Part shown: positions 59,396-64,000 of the stretch, one piece after another | How the letters are laid out: each line of letters opens with the position of its first letter | How positions within the stretch are numbered: the stretch's first letter is position 1 | Assembly: GCA_947178105.1 (NCBI GenBank) | Contig: CAMWXD010000009.1 | Location: 1-64,000 of the forward strand | Length of the DNA: 64,000 nt | Source of the DNA: an uncultured Eubacterium sp. | GTDB lineage: Bacteria; Bacillota; Clostridia; Lachnospirales; Lachnospiraceae | Direction: 5' to 3' | Program-made: the position numbers and the translations under genes | The notes under the pieces: model-generated | What the model was told of the DNA's origin: nothing | The model's input: only the letters and a program-made list of their open reading frames with translations | Databases searched by the model: none

Positions 59396-59449
59396 CCGTG
59401 CAGGCAGGTTCTGAAAGTTTGCTTTATGTAGTTTGCTGCGTGTAACAGG

Positions 59450-59941
59450 TCATAGGCTGCAGTAATAAGGACAGATGTCCGCATAGCTGCCGTCTTTCAT
59501 CCGAAAACCTTTAGGAATTGTTCCAAGCTGGGTAAATCCCAGGCGTTCATACAGATGGCGTGCATGGATATTGGAAGCAACCACAGCGTTAAATTGCAGG
59601 ATGCTAAAACCATGCTGCTTTGCCTGTGAGAGGCAGTGAAGCACTAATTTTTCGCCGATATGCAGTCCTCGTTTTTCAGGATGGACTGCAAAGCTGGCAT
59701 TGCAGATATGGCCGCATCGTCCCACGTTGTTGGGATGCAGAATATAAATGCCGCAGACCTTTCCGGTATTCTGACAGACGGCTGCCGCAGTATAGGTCTG
59801 TGAATCAAAAAATTGTTTTCCCGTCTGGAGGGTTAAAATATCTTCCTGCGGGAAAGCAATGCCTTCTTCCACGACCTCATTCCAGATCTGGATCATAGCA
59901 GGCAGTTCTTTTTCCTCATAAGCTCTTATTTCAATCTCCAT
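59450..59941 (-). CDS. GNAT family N-acetyltransferase
   Basis: SFAVHPEKRGLHIGEKLVLHCLSQAKQHGF...HARHLYERLGFTQLGTIP. Confidence 0.85.
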   Translation of the reverse strand: MEIEIRAYEEKELPAMIQIWNEVVEEGIAFPQEDILTLQTGKQFFDSQTYTAAAVCQNTGKVCGIYILHPNNVGRCGHICNASFAVHPEKRGLHIGEKLVLHCLSQAKQHGFSILQFNAVVASNIHARHLYERLGFTQLGTIPKGFRMKDGSYADICPYYCSL

Positions 59942-60020
59942 ATATGATTCTCCTCCGTTTGGAACAGCAGGCGGTTGTCCGCTGACAATTCCGATGTTGT
60001 TATGGGTGCCTTAGATAAAG

Positions 60021-60030
60021 ACACGCTCTA
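60021..60030 (-). repeat. dispersed motif TAGAGCGTGT
   Basis: acacgctcta; see 18354, 30191, 30694. Confidence 0.5.
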
Positions 60031-60292
60031 GTATTGTAGCATTTTCATAGCTGAAATGCAATCTGTATTTTGCTGTAGAGATTTCATGGAAAATTTCATT
60101 ATTTCAAAAACGATATTGACAAATTGAATGAATATTGTATAATGAATTTAAAAAGAATAATGATTTTATATTTTAAAATTCTTATACAATCAATTTGAAA
60201 TTATAACAGTTATCTGATAATAAGTATTTATACCTATTATTTGGATTGGTTATTGTTCAGGCAAAAAAATGTAATTTAAGGAGTGATATGAA

Positions 60293-61276
60293 ATGAAAAA
60301 CGGAAAGAAAAAGGTATTCGCATCTGTGTTCATTGCGGTGGCATTGATAGCAGCCATAACTGTCTGTATAGGATATGTTTATGTCAGGAAAGCAGATCAG
60401 GGGCAGACGAAGGAGCAGAAACAAGGCTTTAAGCTGAATGACGATGGGACAGTTACGCTGGGGCTTGGATATTCGGCTCATGGTTTTTTTACAACAGATG
60501 GAAATCTGGTTAACTCTGGAGATGATATTTTATGTGAGGACGGCTATATCAGAGGACAGATTGAGTTTCAGAAAAACTTAACAGAGCCGATGGAATATGG
60601 CTTGATTATTATGAATGATTTTATGCAGAAAAAATTTGCAGTTGATAATGAATGGTTTGACTGCTATCGTTTTTCTCTATCGGGAAACGGGACAATCAAA
60701 ATAGCGGTGGAGGTTCCGGTTGAGGACAATGCATATGAAATGGAATATTTGATCGTGCCGGAGCCGGATGCAAAAAATTTTTCTATGGACAACGAATCTG
60801 GATGGCACAATTTTCTGGCAACAAAAGAAGTGAGCGTCAGCAGCTACCGGATTACAGATAAAACTGGAAAGCGGCGGGTTCCGCCGGTATTTGATCAGAT
60901 CGATACAGAAAAACTGGAAGAATTGGAGTCTGAGGGGAATACCGGGTTTGAGCTTGTAAAAAGCAGCAAAGACGTGAGTGCGTTTGCATCCGCAAAAAGC
61001 GGAAGCCATGCGTGTATGTGTTTAGGCAGCATGAGGAAAGAAGTGGACGCATATGCAGTGATCGCTTTTTGCGACTGGAAGCAAACAGAAATTACAAAGG
61101 GGCAGTGGGTGCGCTGTTATACTTCGGTTCCTGACAAAAATTATTTTGAAGAAATCATTTTACCAAATGAACAAGAAGATGCTGTTTATCAAATGTTTGC
61201 GTTCGAACTGCCGATTGAGTCCAGGCTGAAAACTCTGGTGTATCAGACATTTCGGATAAAATTAGAAAGGAGCTAA
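60293..61276 (+). CDS. hypothetical exported/membrane-anchored protein
   Basis: N-terminal TM VFIAVALIAAITVCIGYVYV, RBS aaggagtg. Confidence 0.6.
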   Translation: MKNGKKKVFASVFIAVALIAAITVCIGYVYVRKADQGQTKEQKQGFKLNDDGTVTLGLGYSAHGFFTTDGNLVNSGDDILCEDGYIRGQIEFQKNLTEPMEYGLIIMNDFMQKKFAVDNEWFDCYRFSLSGNGTIKIAVEVPVEDNAYEMEYLIVPEPDAKNFSMDNESGWHNFLATKEVSVSSYRITDKTGKRRVPPVFDQIDTEKLEELESEGNTGFELVKSSKDVSAFASAKSGSHACMCLGSMRKEVDAYAVIAFCDWKQTEITKGQWVRCYTSVPDKNYFEEIILPNEQEDAVYQMFAFELPIESRLKTLVYQTFRIKLERS

Positions 61277-61280
61277 AGAT

Positions 61281-61780
61281 ATGAAAAAGCATGTATTCTA
61301 TTATTAATAATGTTGGTTTGTATGGGAAATATGCACACCGTATATGCAGGAAGTATGGATGCTGCATTGCTTCCGGCTGATGTGAAAGATCTGGACTTTG
61401 ACGAAGAGCTGTATTATGGTGAAGAGATCATGCAGAAAGATACAAATGAAGATATTGCTTACTATTCAGATTCTTCTATTAGGTGTGAATATTGGTTAAG
61501 AGCGTATAATGATTATACATATATTTGGGCATCTTCTACCGCTTATGGAGGTCTTATGGATACAATTACTACCATATGTACCGCATATTATGAAAGCGGT
61601 AAACGGATAGATGAAGTTGTAAACTCAATTTCTGGAAATGTACAGAATAGCTCTGCAGTAGTTGAAGTTCCAAAAACGCCGCTTAATCTGAAAGCTGCTT
61701 ATGCGGTATCTTCACATTCATTCTACAAAGAAGGTTATATACCAGTTCAAGGAGTTGCATCGTGGCAAAGACCAAAATAA
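61281..61780 (+). pseudogene. small secreted protein with frameshift in the signal peptide
   Basis: ATG 61281 with RBS reads MKKHVFYY*; the other frame reads KACILLLLIMLVCMGNMHTVYAG, a good signal peptide leading into the 61310 ORF. Confidence 0.65.
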
Positions 61781-61896
61781 TAATAGCCTGATATAAGCGG
61801 CTGATATAAACATATTTACAAGGAGAAAACAGCATATTTGGAAAATGATTTTATAATTGTAAGGTTTTATTTTACAAATAAAACCTTGCAATTTTG

Positions 61897-62124
61897 TTAT
61901 AGCGGAGTCCATTCCGAATCTTCCCAGCGGTTATAAGTATAAGACCACAATCTTTTCCAAATGATTCCATTTTCTGCTTTATATTTATATCCAGTGCGAT
62001 TAATAAAAGGCTGTATGTAATGATTCTTAGTCTGTATATTTGTAAGTCTTGAGTCGGCAAATGTATTTACAGGTGCAGATATCAATAACAAGCAAAGTAA
62101 AGGGATCAACTTTTTCTTTTCCAT
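61897..62124 (-). CDS. small secreted protein
   Basis: MEKKKLIPLLCLLLISAPVNTFADS signal peptide, RBS ggagga. Confidence 0.6.
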   Translation of the reverse strand: MEKKKLIPLLCLLLISAPVNTFADSRLTNIQTKNHYIQPFINRTGYKYKAENGIIWKRLWSYTYNRWEDSEWTPL

Positions 62125-63272
62125 TTTTGTTTCATCTCCTCCATATCACTATAAATTTGCAGCCATGGCAAACAATTTTTTTTGTTATCGATATGATCCA
62201 GAAAACGTTCTGGATATTCATATAAATCGTAACCATCATCTGTCTCAATATAAAAGAAATTTTGGTCAGTTGATGTATCTACATGCCCATAGTCGGCAGG
62301 TGTCGGTTCACTGTAAGGCTGCAAAACAAAGGTATAGGACAATAAAAAGGTGCACAGGGCAAAAGCAGCGATACCCGGCAGCAATTTTGATTTTGACTGG
62401 TAACGATTTTCCAATATCATCCGAAAACGCTGCTGCAAATCTATGCTGTCTGGATGCTCTAAAAGGCCACAGGTGAAAGCGGACGGCGATTCTTTCTGGT
62501 TTGCGTTCATAAAGACTTTGAGAATCGCATGTAGGTATTTTTGCTGCTGCTTCTGATTCAGCTTTGTACAAACAGTTTGATCGGAATGCATTTCCAGGGC
62601 ATATGCCGTTTCTGAGAATAGATCCCGCAAAATTGGATTCCACCAAAAACAGATACAAATAAGCTCCATGACAAGCTTGACCAGATGGTGTTTTAATTGA
62701 AGGTGAGCAGCTTCATGGATAAAAATGCCAAGCAGTTCTTCATCGTCAAAGCAGATATCCGGCAGGAGGATGACGGGGTGAATCAATCCAGCAGATGCTG
62801 GGGAGGTAATCGAGCTATGTTTGATGATTTTCACATGATTCAGTGGCTTTTGCAGTCCTGCATTTGCAAGCAGATAGTATAAGCGTTCGTCATCAGATGC
62901 AGGAAGCAGGTATAGCACATGCTTTAGGCGCCGGTATTCAAGGATCTGCCGAATGAAAAGAACAGCGGCTCCTGTGAACCATACAGTCGTAAGCAGGAGC
63001 GCTGGAGTCATATGTACAGGCTCACAGGTGAAAAGCGGCTTTCGAAGAAAAAGCTGGAAAGCGGGCATGATCTTTGTAGATTCTAAAGGCCTTGAATATG
63101 GCAATTCCAATGGAAATAAGAGCCTTAGCGCACACAACAGCAGGAGAAAAAGTAATGCATGAATTGAAAAATGCTGCATATATGGCATTCGCTTTCTTAA
63201 TACGGATATGATCTTTGTAAAAACAGTTACCCACAGCACAGAAGTGAACAAAGAAAAAACGGAAATATGCAT
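62106..63272 (-). CDS. BlaR1-type M56 metallopeptidase
   Basis: IFIHEAAHLQLKHHLVKLVMELICICFWWNPIL; directly follows the BlaI-type gene. Confidence 0.85.
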   Translation of the reverse strand: MHISVFSLFTSVLWVTVFTKIISVLRKRMPYMQHFSIHALLFLLLLCALRLLFPLELPYSRPLESTKIMPAFQLFLRKPLFTCEPVHMTPALLLTTVWFTGAAVLFIRQILEYRRLKHVLYLLPASDDERLYYLLANAGLQKPLNHVKIIKHSSITSPASAGLIHPVILLPDICFDDEELLGIFIHEAAHLQLKHHLVKLVMELICICFWWNPILRDLFSETAYALEMHSDQTVCTKLNQKQQQKYLHAILKVFMNANQKESPSAFTCGLLEHPDSIDLQQRFRMILENRYQSKSKLLPGIAAFALCTFLLSYTFVLQPYSEPTPADYGHVDTSTDQNFFYIETDDGYDLYEYPERFLDHIDNKKNCLPWLQIYSDMEEMKQKWKRKS

Positions 63273-63275
63273 GGC

Positions 63276-63686
63276 TTATTCCTCCCTATTTTCATATTCT
63301 TTTAAAAGCATCTGGAGGGATGCTATGATCTCACTGTTTTTTGCGGAAGTGCTTCCTAAAAGGGATGAGATCATGGAATAGCATCCTGGCTGGTTATTCT
63401 GGTAGAACCGATGAAACTGCATGATGGCATATTCATTTGCGGATAAAGTGGGGCGGAAAAGCCTGCCGAATGATTTGCCAAGCCTTGTGATAGAAGCTAC
63501 TTTAATGGCATTTTTCTTTTCCAGGCCGCGCAGGATGTTCTGGATAGAAGATGCGGGCCAATTCCTGTCAGGAATCCTTTCAGCGATCTCAGAGGCACTT
63601 AACGCATCTTCGGTTTGCCATAGTACGTTCATTGCCTGTTCTTCTTTTGGAAGTAAGTAAAAATAACGATTATCTTTTTCTGGCAT
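63276..63686 (-). CDS. BlaI/MecI family repressor
   Basis: MNVLWQTEDALSASEIAERIPDRNWPASSIQNILRGLEKKNAI. Confidence 0.85.
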   Translation of the reverse strand: MPEKDNRYFYLLPKEEQAMNVLWQTEDALSASEIAERIPDRNWPASSIQNILRGLEKKNAIKVASITRLGKSFGRLFRPTLSANEYAIMQFHRFYQNNQPGCYSMISSLLGSTSAKNSEIIASLQMLLKEYENREE

Positions 63687-63718
63687 TATTTGGATTGTCC
63701 TTTCAGATGTTTGGCATT

Positions 63719-63747
63719 ATTATATATGCTTTTGAAAAGCATGTCAA
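63719..63747 (-). promoter_or_regulatory. consensus promoter with palindrome-filled spacer, upstream of blaI
   Basis: minus strand TTGACA (63742-63747), 17 bp, TATAAT (63719-63724); palindrome atgctttt(g)aaaagcat 63726-63742. Confidence 0.8.
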
Positions 63748-63757
63748 ATGAAAGAAA

Positions 63758-63788
63758 CAGAATTCCAGATCAGCCATCTGGAATTCTG
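63758..63788. terminator. bidirectional-looking stem-loop
   Basis: cagaattccagat-cagcc-atctggaattctg perfect 13-bp stem. Confidence 0.6.
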
Positions 63789-63833
63789 TAAAGCAATGAA
63801 ATAGCTTCATGTCATGGTTTTTTGCAGAAATTT

Positions 63834-64000
63834 TCAATCTGTTGTGTCGTCTGCATCCGGTTTTTCTGTATCTGGCGCTGGCATATCATCCGGCAGAAAG
63901 CCATTTCTTCTTTTGCGGTTTCTTATAGGTGTTTTTTTGATCAATAAGGCTGCAATCAGGATGGCCACTGCAAGCGGCAGCAAGATTGGCAGGGAGCTGA
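63834..64000 (-). CDS. C-terminal part of a membrane protein (truncated by window edge)
   Basis: minus frame reads ...SLPILLPLAVAILIAALLIKKTPIRNRKRRNGFLPDDMPAPDTEKPDADDTTD*. Confidence 0.5.
   Translation of the reverse strand, partial: SSLPILLPLAVAILIAALLIKKTPIRNRKRRNGFLPDDMPAPDTEKPDADDTTD

Noticed and set aside
1-64000. CRISPR arrays, rRNA, tRNA, complete IS elements, prophage genes
   Set aside because: No regularly spaced repeats, no tRNA-like cloverleaf or rRNA sequence recognised, no transposase, integrase or phage structural ORF in the track.

Overview
The window looks like a chromosomal segment of a low-GC Firmicute, probably a gut Lachnospiraceae (inference from codon usage and gene content). 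It is gene-dense and rich in accessory modules. I found no rRNA, tRNA, CRISPR array or complete transposase. Recognisable blocks: ABC-2 exporter (0.2-2.8 kb); MarR plus heterodimeric ABC exporter plus cytidylate-kinase-like protein (3.8-8.7 kb); Septu-like ATPase/HNH pair with a small upstream ORF (8.9-11.1 kb); acetyltransferases, an ArsC/Spx-like protein and a two-component system (12.2-16 kb); a shuffled agr-like quorum-sensing locus with an uncalled 58-aa AgrD candidate (18.5-21.9 kb), followed by a decayed radical-SAM/subtilase/ABC peptide-maturation island (22.1-25.7 kb) and an ABC/FtsX exporter (25.7-29.1 kb); a damaged RelE-type TA module (30.3-30.7 kb); a trehalose PTS operon with three copies of an operator (30.8-34.6 kb); a RadC-like protein; GntR/ABC; a TCS/ABC resistance-type module; an MNT/HEPN pair; a second LytTR/GHKL TCS divergent to ABC/FtsX; two homologous type I toxin/antisense-RNA loci in opposite orientation (50.3-50.6 and 53.4-53.7 kb); an ECF sigma factor and partner; a RelA/SpoT-domain protein paired with a small overlapping ORF (candidate toxSAS-like TA) lying between an intact NUDIX-GNAT/GH127 region and a collapsed partial copy of it; and BlaR1/BlaI. 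The strongest leads are the Cys-less AgrD candidate and its possible link to the neighbouring peptide island, the RelA/SpoT pair, the paired type I TA loci missed by the ORF track, and several small deletions or frameshifts readable directly in the sequence. All family names come from motif recognition without database searches.
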